A stretch of 37,083 nt of DNA from Ruminococcus flavefaciens FD-1 (GTDB lineage: Bacteria; Bacillota; Clostridia; Oscillospirales; Ruminococcaceae): positions 1 through 37,083 of the forward strand of contig ACOK01000083.1 of NCBI GenBank assembly GCA_000174895.1, written 5' to 3'. The position numbers and the translations under genes are program-made. The notes below the pieces were generated by a model. The model ran no database searches. It saw only the letters and a list, made by a program, of their open reading frames with translations, and was not told where the DNA came from. Below are positions 9,005 to 16,576 of this stretch, piece by piece; positions within the stretch are counted from its first letter, which is position 1, and every line of letters begins with the position of its first letter.

Positions 9005-10171
9005 TCAATCCTCCTCTGCTTCGCTCAATGCATCAATTATCTGTCGGAATCCATCAATACGATAATCACTGTTCCCTGCTGCGGTCTTCAGGAATATCCT
9101 ATCATACGGATTCAATGGATACAGCGGCGCAAAACCGCATTCATTCAAAACATTGCTGCTCTCACTGTAAAAGCGCTCGAAGGTATTGAAGTCCTCCTTA
9201 ACGTCCTCAAGAGTTATCTTTACATAAGTATTATAAAAAAGAAGTAATATAAGGCATTTTCTCATAAGATCAGCTGTAACATTTTCATTATCCGTCATAG
9301 CCATACTGAATTCCATTTTTCGCGGAAAATATCTGCGTACCAGTTCGGTTATTTCTTTGTCCTCAATCAATGTTTTATACTCTCCTGAGTATATGACCTT
9401 CAACAGAAAATCTGTTACCGTACCTGTACGTCCACTGAACTGCTTTTTAAAAAATGTATTCTCACGTTTGGCAAGTTCAATAGCCTCATCACGCAAAATA
9501 GTTATATATTCTCTTGCAGTCTGATAATACAGACTATTCTTCGGAATATTCAAAGCAAGATACTCAATAAGCTCCGATTCAGTTTCAATTTGTTCAAGCC
9601 TGTCTCTTACAAATATCGTATGGTCTGATAACTCAGGCTCAAAGTTCTGCTTATTGCGCTTTTCAGCCAAAGACTGCTTCAAACGCTTAGTTTCACCGTA
9701 TGACTTCCTGTTTTTCAGACAATAGTAATAGATACACTCATCAGAATTTCTGAAATTAAATGGCTGGTCAAAATAGACCTTTCTGAAAAAATTAACCGTC
9801 TTTGCAAGATCCATATGCAGCGCAAAACACAAGAGAAACATCTTTTCACGTCCTTCTGAATTGCATTTAGGACGTCTTTTGCCTGTAAACCAATCATGCA
9901 CTGTCGGTCTTGACAGTGATCCTCCTGCATCTTCAACTGCATTCAGAAGATACTTTGTTTTTTCAGAAACAGAATATATGTCACCTGTATATCCCGATGT
10001 GATCAATACATCTGTCAGTCCCTCATCAAAAGTGCGAAACTCCTCATTATTTTTAAGCTGCTGTGCAACTTCCTCTGCGTCAAATTCATCAAATAAATTG
10101 TCTATGGCAGATAGTGTATACTCCCCTGCGCCGTCACTTATATCATACTCAAATTTCTCATCAGGCGACAT
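9005..10171 (-). CDS. Helix-turn-helix protein, first gene of the kinase operon
   Basis: The product has 388 residues from the ATG at 10171. The longer frame (to 10231) begins upstream of the predicted transcription start, and GAGG lies 6 bases before this ATG, so the shorter form is preferred. Around residues 95-130, LSRPTVHDWFTGKRRPK followed by a helical stretch looks like an XRE/lambda-repressor-type HTH. The remaining ~250 residues are predicted helical and match no family I can name. No signal peptide or membrane segment is seen. It is the promoter-proximal gene of a tightly packed operon with the pseudokinase and the kinase-STAND protein, so it may be an autoregulator, a DNA-binding effector, or a substrate of the kinase. 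The DNA-binding call is moderate; the role is unknown. Confidence 0.6.
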   Translation of the reverse strand: MSPDEKFEYDISDGAGEYTLSAIDNLFDEFDAEEVAQQLKNNEEFRTFDEGLTDVLITSGYTGDIYSVSEKTKYLLNAVEDAGGSLSRPTVHDWFTGKRRPKCNSEGREKMFLLCFALHMDLAKTVNFFRKVYFDQPFNFRNSDECIYYYCLKNRKSYGETKRLKQSLAEKRNKQNFEPELSDHTIFVRDRLEQIETESELIEYLALNIPKNSLYYQTAREYITILRDEAIELAKRENTFFKKQFSGRTGTVTDFLLKVIYSGEYKTLIEDKEITELVRRYFPRKMEFSMAMTDNENVTADLMRKCLILLLFYNTYVKITLEDVKEDFNTFERFYSESSNVLNECGFAPLYPLNPYDRIFLKTAAGNSDYRIDGFRQIIDALSEAEED

Positions 10172-10202
10172 CATATCCCTCATTTCATTATAGTATGATA
10201 TA

Positions 10203-10231
10203 ATTATACACCTTTTCATATGATATTTCAA
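10203..10231 (-). promoter_or_regulatory. Promoter of the HTH-pseudokinase-kinase operon
   Basis: On the minus strand, -35 TTGAAA (10231-10226) and -10 TATAAT (10208-10203) are separated by exactly 17 bases. Transcription would start near 10196, about 25 bases before the chosen start codon. It excludes the upstream in-frame ATGs as starts. Confidence 0.8.
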
Positions 10232-10439
10232 GGAATATGCATAATTTCATCTGCTTTGCTCTTAATAAATGCCGTATATCCCTGCCTTTTTATAATCTGA
10301 ACTATTATATCATTCCTCTTAATTGTTTCTGTAAAAGTTGTTTTCATTCTTAATAATATACCTAAAGAAAACGTTATGAAAGTTGCCCCCCGAAATAATA
10401 CAGCTTACCATGATACATCTGAATTTGATTTTCTGCTGC
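10232..10439. other. AT-rich intergenic region
   Basis: This is non-coding sequence between the divergent kinase operon and the SDR gene. It is AT-rich with several TAATAT-like stretches. Apart from the two promoters at its edges I see no convincing gene, repeat or RNA fold. Confidence 0.5.
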
Positions 10440-10468
10440 TTGACAAAACCGTAGGAAGCTGTTATAAT
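10440..10468 (+). promoter_or_regulatory. Consensus promoter of the zinc-ribbon/SDR gene
   Basis: TTGACA (10440-10445), a 17-base spacer and TATAAT (10463-10468) are a perfect match to the vegetative sigma-factor consensus. The leader to the ATG at 10548 is about 70 bases. The same transcript could run through to the tRNA-like RNA and its terminator at 11805. Confidence 0.85.
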
Positions 10469-10547
10469 AACACTATTATCGATATTCTTAAAAAAGGCAC
10501 AAATACAAGGCAAAAAATGTAGCGAACATACCGGAAGGAAGACTACA

Positions 10548-11577
10548 ATGGCAGAATCAAAACGATGTCTCATATGCAAAAAGCAAATTATAGATCACTA
10601 TGGAATTTGCCCTGCGTGTATCGAATTCAATGAAAAAATGCGAAACCTGACACGAGATCTCAACGGTAAAACCGCTGTTGTCACAGGTGGACGCATAAAC
10701 ATTGGCTACGCTGTATGTATGCGTTTGCTCAGGCAAAATGCAAATGTGATCGCTGTCACCCGATATCCGAATGTAGCGCTGCAAAACTATATGAAAGAGC
10801 CTGACTATAATGAGTTTAAAGACAGACTTCATATCATAGGTTTTGACCTCACCTTTGTAAACAAAATGGATGCCCTGCTTGCCGAAATTGCAAACATCAG
10901 TGGCGGAAAAATCGACATTCTGATCAACAACGCAAGCACAGACCGGTCCGTTAAATCAAACGAATATTTATGCAGAGCTTGAAAGCAGGGACAACAAGCT
11001 CAAATCAGAGCAATCAGGATATCAGATCACCTGCATAAAAGACGACAAACAGTTTCTTGTGCTTGCAAGTATGTCGCCTGTTGAATACGGTGAAACATCT
11101 GTCGATAACTCATGGGTTCGCAAGCCTGCCGATATCTCGACAAGAGAAATGGTTGAAGTACAGCTCATAAATGTAACTGCACCGTTCATACTGACGACAA
11201 GAATCGCCGACACAATGATGCAGCACGATCCTGATGAAAAGAAGTTCATCATCAACGTAAGCTCAGTTGAAGGCAAATTTATGGATAAGCCGGCAAGACA
11301 CTTGCATACAAACATGGCAAAAGCTTCTCTGAACATGATGACACTGACTCTTGCAAACCTCTACAAGACACAAAATATCTACATTTATGCATCGGATCCG
11401 GGCTGGGTATCAAACCAATTCCCACCTGAACACAGCTTTTCAAAATCATTCAAAGCCTACCTCTCTCTGGAAGACGGTGCAGCAAGAGTATTATATCCAA
11501 TACAATCGAACATCGTAAAGAGTAAGATCAAAAATGCAGGTTCATTCTACAAGGATTATAAGATCATCAGTTACTGA
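10548..11577 (+). pseudogene. Zinc-ribbon + short-chain dehydrogenase (SDR), frameshifted
   Basis: The first frame (10548-10982) starts after a GGAAGG site. It encodes a CxxC...CxxC knuckle (CLICKK, CPAC), then a Rossmann start (TAVVTGGRINIG) and the SDR NNA motif (ILINNAS). It then runs into a stop. The +2 frame continues at once: residues in frame just after the break read QTNIYAELESRDNK, and the rest (11059-11577) gives VSSVEGKF, a TNMAKAS segment and the SDR C-terminus (DPGWVSNQ). The shift lies between about 10935 and 10960. Repaired, it would be a cytoplasmic NAD(P)-dependent oxidoreductase of about 340 residues with an unusual N-terminal metal site. The catalytic Tyr of YxxxK is Thr here. 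Two separate proteins are unlikely, because each half lacks part of the SDR fold. A sequencing error is possible. Confidence 0.8.
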
Positions 11578-11603
11578 TAAGGCAGATGATGATCAATAAA
11601 TAT

Positions 11604-11762
11604 GCGGCGTTGACCGATTGGTAAAGGTCTGTGTCCCCAGGGACGCAAGGCTATTCCAACCAGCTTGCACATCTTGTTAAGATGCTGACTACATTGACCT
11701 GTAGTCTATCGCAAAGTCTGCCTTGACCGGTAGCCTGGTGGGTTCAATTCCCACACGCCGCA
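11604..11762 (+). ncRNA. tRNA-like structured RNA with ~90-nt variable-region insertion
   Basis: The ends form a perfect 7-bp acceptor-like stem: GCGGCGT (11604-11610) with ACGCCGC (11755-11761), then a discriminator A. A D-arm-like element (ACCG, loop with GG, AGGT; 11613-11628) and a textbook T arm (GTGGG TTCAATT CCCAC; 11738-11754) are present. In the anticodon position is a 7-bp hairpin TGTGTCC-CCAG-GGACGCA (11630-11647) lacking a normal anticodon loop. A 90-nt insertion (11648-11737) is closed by AGGCTA/TAGCCT and holds hairpins CATCTT-GTT-AAGATG and GACTAC-(8)-GTAGTC. A strong terminator follows 9 bases later. CCA is not encoded. It cannot decode in the usual way, so it may be a tRNA mimic or regulatory RNA. 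I do not recognise the class. Confidence 0.75.
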
Positions 11763-11770
11763 CTGAACAA

Positions 11771-11805
11771 GGGGCATCTCCTGATAGGAGTATGCCCCTA
11801 TTTTT
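11771..11805 (+). terminator. Strong terminator after the tRNA-like RNA
   Basis: GGGGCAT-CTCCT (11771-11782) pairs with AGGAG-T-ATGCCCC (11786-11798) around a 3-nt loop with one bulge, followed by TATTTTT. It ends the transcript containing the tRNA-like RNA. Confidence 0.9.
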
Positions 11806-11807
11806 CT

Positions 11808-11912
11808 CTGTCTGAACCGTTCGGCGGATGCGAAAAACTTGTAGATGAAATCTGTTCTCCCGATGTTGAGATAAGTCCGCAGACATACGACCTGAAAAAA
11901 TTGAATACCTGA
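11808..11912 (+). pseudogene. Short C-terminal gene remnant
   Basis: Thirty-five codons ending in TGA read as a plausible protein tail (LSEPFGGCEKLVDE ... SPQTYDLKKLNT). The frame has no start codon or ribosome site; it lies directly after the previous terminator and before another. It is best read as the tail of a deleted gene. I do not recognise the family, and chance coding is possible. Confidence 0.3.
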
Positions 11913-11923
11913 CATAACAAGAA

Positions 11924-11955
11924 ACCTCCGAGTGTTATGCTCGGAGGTGTTTTTT
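11924..11955. terminator. Bidirectional terminator
   Basis: ACCTCCGAG (11924-11932) and CTCGGAGGT (11940-11948) form a 9-bp perfect stem with a 7-nt loop. It is followed by GTTTTTT on the plus strand and TTTCTTGTT on the minus strand. It ends the remnant on the plus strand and the DUF4314-like gene on the minus strand. Confidence 0.85.
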
Positions 11956-12151
11956 ATGATCTTAGCTGATTTTTCTCGAAATTATCAAGTATCTGCTTAT
12001 CGGAGAATGAGGCTATCCTGCCGTTTTTCCACTCGATAAACACCTTCTTGAAATCGTCGATATAGAGAATTGTTGCGGTTGAACCTATGGGAGTGCTGCT
12101 GTCAACTTTGTTGACCATTTTGATCTTTTCACCTATTGTTATAGTATCCAT
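11954..12151 (-). CDS. Small DUF4314-like protein
   Basis: This is a 65-residue protein. GGAGG lies only 2 bases before the upstream ATG (12157) but 8 before the ATG at 12151, which I take as the start. The pattern of a short basic beta-rich domain with PIGSTATI and IEWKNGR resembles DUF4314, a small family common on Firmicute and actinobacterial mobile DNA, with no known function. It has its own promoter at 12189-12218 and terminator at 11924-11955, so it is a single-gene unit. The beta-barrel, KOW/SH3-like look suggests binding to nucleic acid or protein, but this is inference. Confidence 0.65.
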   Translation of the reverse strand: MDTITIGEKIKMVNKVDSSTPIGSTATILYIDDFKKVFIEWKNGRIASFSDKQILDNFEKNQLRS

Positions 12152-12188
12152 AATCATAACCTCCTACGTGTTTCATAACACAGGTCTT

Positions 12189-12218
12189 ATTATACTACTG
12201 CCACACTCCGGGTGTCAA
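12189..12218 (-). promoter_or_regulatory. Promoter of the DUF4314-like gene
   Basis: On the minus strand, TTGACA (12218-12213) and TATAAT (12194-12189) are separated by 18 bases. The leader to the ATG at 12151 is about 35 bases. Confidence 0.8.
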
Positions 12219-12276
12219 GATAATTATTGCGATAAACAAAACGGACAATTCAAATGCCGTCGAAAAATAGCCGGTC

Positions 12277-13665
12277 TTAAAACTCCATTTCCATAAACTC
12301 ATTTATATCATGAGGATTGGTGTCGTCATAGAAAGTCACAAAACTGTCAGCACCGTGCTTGTCTGCTATCTCAATTATTTCTTCTTTTGTCTTTCCGCTG
12401 CCTTTGCTCTTTTTCTTATGTTTCCAAATAGGACTGCCCCATGAGATAGTTGTAGAAACTACATTCACGTATCTTAAACCGTCATCTTCCTTATAGACGT
12501 ATGTTTCACAAGTTCGCTCTCCGACACCGCCGTGAAATACGGCAACGTATCCCTCCTCGATATAATCAGTGTCAATATTATAATACTTCTCGATTTCGGA
12601 AGTCGGTCTTTCGACATCTTCTTCCTCATCAAGTATTTCCCAATATGAAGACATTGCTTCGGGAATGTATTTATTCGGTATCACAGCATACGCAAAACCT
12701 GTACGATCACCGTCAAATCCGTCAACACCCAGATCAACATATTCATCATCAATGCTTAATTCGGCTTTGCGATAATCCTTCGCACGAATATTTACGCATT
12801 TGAAGAATTCACAGAACAGAACTGCGTTCTCAAAGTCAACTTTCTTATCGAATGTAAACGCGGGATTTCCCGAATCATTCTTCAAATCCTTTGACATATC
12901 GACAAATTCCTTCAATTCATCATCATTTCTGATGATATATTGTGTATCACAGTAAATATCGAACAACTCGGTATTTTCATAAATGCATCCGCTGACACTG
13001 TAGCAGAAATCCTTGTCCTGATACATATCATTTCTGTCGGGATAAGTCCAACTTTCATAGCAGTCGTTCATAAGCGTATCTTTTGGAACAGCCGCCATAA
13101 AACAGTATCCGCCCATTACATCGGGCTGAGGTTCGTCACGATTCGGAGTTTTGCTGTCCGTTGTCGTTACAAAATTCATGTACTTCTCATCCAGTACCAA
13201 TGCCCCAAGCCGCATATTGTAGATACCGCTGCTTGTTATTTCATATTCGACCACATACGTATAATCTGCAACAGGATACTTTTCAACCATTTCATTGAAA
13301 GGTGTTGAAATACTATTATCGCACTTCTTGTCAAGTCCATATATCTCAAAAGCCGAATCAAGCTGCTCCGGGGTATTCACAATCAATTTATATGACTTAT
13401 CTATCGATGAAATATAGCCGCAGTCGAAGCCTTGCAGGTATATATCGTCAGCAGTCAGAATCTTGACACCATCACTGTAACTGCTCAATTTTACATTTAA
13501 TTCTTTTCCGTTGGCAGCATAATATTTTTCATCTTCACTTTTGGTTGTATCAGCGATAGTAGTTGTCGTTGAGATTTCGCTGTTTACGTTCGTATCCTCC
13601 GATTCAACAGCACAAGATGCAAGAATAAGTCCCAAAGTTCCAAGTATAATAACAAAACGTTTCAT
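12277..13665 (-). CDS. Putative lipoprotein of unknown function
   Basis: The product is 462 residues. The N-terminus (MKRFVIILGTLGLILASC) is a lipoprotein signal with lipobox LASC and Cys18, followed by a Ser/Thr/Glu-rich linker (STTTTIADTT). The protein should be anchored on the outer face of the cell membrane. The rest is acidic and rich in Tyr, Asp and Cys, with no enzyme motif I recognise. The C-terminal tail contains a basic patch (KHKKKSKGSGK). A GGGGGG-type ribosome site precedes the start at 13665. It stands alone on the minus strand between the HAD remnant and the DUF4314-like gene. A substrate-binding or stress-sensing surface role is possible but unsupported. Confidence 0.75.
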   Translation of the reverse strand: MKRFVIILGTLGLILASCAVESEDTNVNSEISTTTTIADTTKSEDEKYYAANGKELNVKLSSYSDGVKILTADDIYLQGFDCGYISSIDKSYKLIVNTPEQLDSAFEIYGLDKKCDNSISTPFNEMVEKYPVADYTYVVEYEITSSGIYNMRLGALVLDEKYMNFVTTTDSKTPNRDEPQPDVMGGYCFMAAVPKDTLMNDCYESWTYPDRNDMYQDKDFCYSVSGCIYENTELFDIYCDTQYIIRNDDELKEFVDMSKDLKNDSGNPAFTFDKKVDFENAVLFCEFFKCVNIRAKDYRKAELSIDDEYVDLGVDGFDGDRTGFAYAVIPNKYIPEAMSSYWEILDEEEDVERPTSEIEKYYNIDTDYIEEGYVAVFHGGVGERTCETYVYKEDDGLRYVNVVSTTISWGSPIWKHKKKSKGSGKTKEEIIEIADKHGADSFVTFYDDTNPHDINEFMEMEF

Positions 13666-13776
13666 AGCTGTATCCCCCCCTTAAAATGGATTTATGTTAT
13701 ATATGTGTCATAAAATTAAGGATATGTCCGCTATGAAACGTATTTTTGTTATCCTGCACATATAGGCAATTGCTTT

Positions 13777-13996
13777 TTAGTGCATTATATCAATAGCATT
13801 AATAAGATCGTCCCAGCAGTTCAGATGCAGCTACGGAAAATCAACAGTTATCTTATCATTTCTCTCATGCAGTCTGCTCGGAATACTCCTGTCATCGTAC
13901 AATACAGGATAAAGTCCTGAATCATGTGCTCCGATTATATCAGCCTTCATGTTGTTCCCACAGTACCATATATCCGATTTATCAAGTCCCGACTTT
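13777..13996 (-). pseudogene. HAD-hydrolase gene, 3' part (separated from 5' part by 14 kb)
   Basis: Read on the minus strand from 13996, the frame gives SGLDKSDIWYCGNNMKADII and then GAHDSGLYPVLYDD, the motif IV region of a HAD-superfamily hydrolase (normally GDxxxxDxxGAxxxG). After VDFP there is an in-frame TAG, and the frame then continues with LNCWDDLINAIDI to a TAA at 13777. The 5' part of the same gene lies at 28135-28652; joining the two at the shared ACTTT restores MAVRK-SGLDKSD in frame. The TAG is probably a later decay mutation. The substrate is unknown. Confidence 0.85.
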
Positions 13997-14012
13997 TGTA
14001 AGCACCAATTAT
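13992..14012 (+). repeat. Left end (attL) of the 14.1-kb element
   Basis: Shared core ACTTT (13992-13996), then the terminal inverted repeat GTAAGCACCAATTAT (13998-14012). HAD coding sequence adjoins on the left. Confidence 0.8.
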
Positions 14013-14068
14013 CGAAGATTTCAATGCAGTCTTTTCCGATAATAATGTATTTGAAAGGAAATAGTACG

Positions 14069-14299
14069 ATGATTGATGCACTTTACACCTACCGCCAGGG
14101 TGAAATCCACTCCGCCGAGTTCTCTGACGAGTTCAACAAACTCTGTATCCCCTTTGAGGATTCGCTGAGCGAGGAGCAGATTGATTTGTTCCACAAGCTC
14201 CTTGACTGCGTGAGTGAGACTGCTGCCGCTGAAATGAGAGCTGCCTACAAGGTCGGCTTCAAAGAATGTGCAACTATGATGCGGGAGATTCAGGACTAA
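14069..14299 (+). CDS. Small DUF6809-like protein
   Basis: The product has 76 residues. The ATG at 14069 has AAAGGAA 8 bases upstream; the longer frame to 13949 runs back into the HAD remnant and is not credible. The sequence is acidic and helical (LSEEQIDLFHKLLD, AYKVGFKECATMM) and resembles the small DUF6809-type proteins that accompany Clostridia mobile elements. The function is unknown. It is the first gene inside the left end of the element and is followed directly by a terminator, so it is a self-contained unit. The family assignment is tentative. Confidence 0.65.
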   Translation: MIDALYTYRQGEIHSAEFSDEFNKLCIPFEDSLSEEQIDLFHKLLDCVSETAAAEMRAAYKVGFKECATMMREIQD

Positions 14300-14319
14300 T
14301 AATAACATAGCATAAGGAA

Positions 14320-14361
14320 AGGGCTATGTCCTCCGTGACCGTGTACGGAAGGCATAGCCCT
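14320..14361 (+). terminator. Terminator hairpin, copy 1 of a covarying pair
   Basis: AGGGCTATG (14320-14328) pairs with CATAGCCCT (14353-14361), with further pairing inside (CCGT/ACGG), and a T-rich tail (GATTTATTTT) follows. It ends the small-protein gene. A sibling copy lies at 20440-20480. Confidence 0.75.
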
Positions 14362-14362
14362 G

Positions 14363-14644
14363 ATTTATTTTGCTCGGTTCATTTTGCACTTCAATTTCTT
14401 TCGTGGCTCAATTTTTTATTATCATTTCGGCGCTAAGTGGCTCAGTTTTATTTTATCATATATACCCGTAGGCATTGGTATGCTCAGAAACTGTTCCTCA
14501 CAGATCAAATCATACATTATGGAGTATACCATAATTAATAGTCGCCCTAATCGCACAAATGATATGCAAAGCACGCCCTCCGTTCAATCAAAGGACGTGC
14601 TTTTGTTCTGTAAAAACGACATTATGACCGATAGACTGCCCTAA
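14363..14644 (+). other. Non-coding stretch with a second terminator
   Basis: No convincing gene is seen. AAGCACGcCCT (14569-14579) pairs with AGGaCGTGCTT (14592-14602), one mismatch, followed by TTTT, which looks like a plus-strand terminator left from a lost gene. ATTATGG/CCATAAT (14516-14535) is a minor 7-bp palindrome. An open frame covering this stretch has no ribosome site and spans the terminator. Confidence 0.5.
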
Positions 14645-14805
14645 GAGCCTGTTCAGCATCTTCCAGCAGCCGCCTTTTCGGCATCTTTCCGCCCTGATTT
14701 AGTCTGTCCTCCTTGCAATACACCAAGTATTGCTGCGTCGGGCATCCGTCATCAGGACGAAAATCTGCTCGAAAATCCGACTACTTCCAGAGACTAAACA
14801 GTCTC
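14645..14805. mobile_element. 161-bp MITE-like element with TAA target duplication
   Basis: The left end GAGCCTGTTCAG (14645-14656) and right end CTAAACAGTCTC (14794-14805) are inverted repeats matching at 10 of 12 positions. TAA flanks both sides (14642-14644, 14806-14808). The interior is non-coding and foldable (GCAATAC-ACCAA-GTATTGC). GAG-type ends with a 3-bp TNA duplication are typical of IS5-group (IS1031-like) transposons, so this may be a non-autonomous derivative. No transposase is encoded. Confidence 0.65.
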
Positions 14806-14839
14806 TAAGATACAAATTTTGAAAATTAGAAAGGCTCTA

Positions 14840-16501
14840 TCAGGAAACATCATAATATTTCTCTAATTCTGATCTGCATTCTATAAACAGCTTGCCGAGT
14901 ACCGGGTCAAACTGCGTTCCAAGCCCCTCCTCAATAATCAAGAACGCTTTGTCATAGTTGAACGCTTCCTTGTAGCACCGTTTGCTGACAAGTGCATCGA
15001 ACACGTCTGCAAGCGCCATGATCCTTGCTTCAACAGGGATTTCCTCGCCGTGCAGACCATCGGGATAGCCCTTTCCGTCGTAACGCTCATGGTGAAAATG
15101 CGCAATGTTGATTGCGATCCGCACAAACGCCTCATCGTCCACCTCGGCAAGCACTTTTGACAGCACCCTTGCACCATCGGCAGAGTGTTCTTTCATTTTG
15201 GCATACTCCTCATCGGTAAAACGCCCCGGCTTACGGAGAATCACATCATCTACCGCCACCTTTCCGAGATCGTGCATAGGCGCAGCTTTTGTGACATTTT
15301 TCAGGAATGCATCGTCAAGCCCGAGCTCTGGATGCTCCAGCAGCTTATGCGCAAATATATTTACTACTGCACTTGTGCGGTTGATGTGACCGCCTGTACT
15401 GTTGTCACGGCTTTCGACCACGCTCGCTATGCCGGTGATGATCGAATCCTGCACAGCCTGAATGTGTGCCGTCTGCCTTGCGACATCGGCTTCAAGCTGT
15501 GCGTTATAGCTGTTTATCAGCTCCAGATGCTTTTGCTGTTCGGTAATGTCCTCCAGCAGCATACCGTAGCCCGACAGCTTGCCCCGATTTGTTATCTCGG
15601 TCACTTTCTTTTCAAAGTATCTGCCGTTCAGCACACAAATATTATCCTCACTTATGAAAATATCATAAAGTACATCTGTTACCTTATCATGCTGTTTGAG
15701 CTTTTCAATGTCGGCGAACAAAGACCGTGCCGCTTGATTGGAATCCAAATAGCCGTACATTTTGTCAACGATGATATATGCGTCCTCCATCTGTGCGAAT
15801 ATCCAGTCATGTCCTTTGTCCGTAACGCCGAAAAAGCCGTCCGTTAGTATACTCACCACCACAGAGAGTATCGACAGTGCAGAAAACATCGGGACGATAT
15901 CCACCGAGGGATTTAGCAAAAGCTGTATTATCAGTGAAACTGCTATAACAAACTGCGCACCCACAAGCCTTGCTATATTGAAACGCTCTGAGCGCAGCTT
16001 TGTGCGCAAAAGCCTTAGAGTGCCATAGATAAGACCGATAAACAAAATGAACAAGAGCGTACTGTACCGTATGAGATACAGCGTGGACTGCTCTATTCTT
16101 ACGGTCATATAACCGTATTTAGCATTCTCGCTGAAAATAAAGTTTCCAAACAGTGACCGGCGCAGGGTGTTCTCCCAATAAATACCTGTTACCGCACACT
16201 CAAAAGCTGCCCAGAGATATATGATAGGCTTTGGGATATGTATATGCAGATAGGATAGCAGGAACATCATAAAGAAAAAGTAAAACAGCGCACTGCCGAG
16301 GTATTCCATTTTGAGTGCTGTCATCGCTTCACTGTCTGTCTCGGAGATGATGAAAAGCATATAGCCGCTGTTCATGATCATACAACCCACAGTTGCAAGC
16401 AGCAGCCGCACCGAGCTTTCGCTTTGTCTGCCCTGCCGAAGCAGAGCGACTATGCCGGCAAATGGTATCAATATGCCGATCAACTGAAATATTCCGAACA
16501 T
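14840..16501 (-). CDS. Membrane HD-GYP domain protein (probable c-di-GMP phosphodiesterase)
   Basis: The product is 553 residues. Residues ~1-220 contain about seven hydrophobic helices like the 7TM sensor found at the N-terminus of some histidine kinases. A PAS-like segment (~230-320) and a coiled coil (HLELINSYNAQLEADV) follow. Residues ~345-545 are HD-GYP: a conserved His in GGHINR, HDLGK, HHERYDGKGYP and ALADVFDALVS. The HD and GYP motifs are complete, so hydrolysis of cyclic di-GMP is expected on the cytoplasmic side, coupled to a membrane or extracellular signal. It lies 75 bases downstream of the histidine kinase on the same strand and may share its transcript. A GAGGAC site precedes the ATG. 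Confidence 0.88.
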   Translation of the reverse strand: MFGIFQLIGILIPFAGIVALLRQGRQSESSVRLLLATVGCMIMNSGYMLFIISETDSEAMTALKMEYLGSALFYFFFMMFLLSYLHIHIPKPIIYLWAAFECAVTGIYWENTLRRSLFGNFIFSENAKYGYMTVRIEQSTLYLIRYSTLLFILFIGLIYGTLRLLRTKLRSERFNIARLVGAQFVIAVSLIIQLLLNPSVDIVPMFSALSILSVVVSILTDGFFGVTDKGHDWIFAQMEDAYIIVDKMYGYLDSNQAARSLFADIEKLKQHDKVTDVLYDIFISEDNICVLNGRYFEKKVTEITNRGKLSGYGMLLEDITEQQKHLELINSYNAQLEADVARQTAHIQAVQDSIITGIASVVESRDNSTGGHINRTSAVVNIFAHKLLEHPELGLDDAFLKNVTKAAPMHDLGKVAVDDVILRKPGRFTDEEYAKMKEHSADGARVLSKVLAEVDDEAFVRIAINIAHFHHERYDGKGYPDGLHGEEIPVEARIMALADVFDALVSKRCYKEAFNYDKAFLIIEEGLGTQFDPVLGKLFIECRSELEKYYDVS

Positions 16502-16576
16502 TCTGCGTCCTCACTTTCTGTAATAGATACTTTTTTGCAAATCAGTCCACTCCTAAAATCAACTTCCAAATCTTAT

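Noticed and set aside
11604..11762. An ordinary tRNA with an intron
   Set aside because: Removing the insert leaves an anticodon arm with a 7-bp stem and 4-nt loop (or an 8-nt loop lacking U33), which is not a decoding tRNA.
11689..11915. Two minus-strand open frames opposite the tRNA-like RNA
   Set aside because: They are translations of the reverse of a T arm (giving GIEPT-like words) and of the terminator; such frames are a well-known artefact over tRNA-like genes.
14384..14644. An 86-codon plus-strand frame
   Set aside because: It has no ribosome site, spans a terminator hairpin and has no recognisable protein character.
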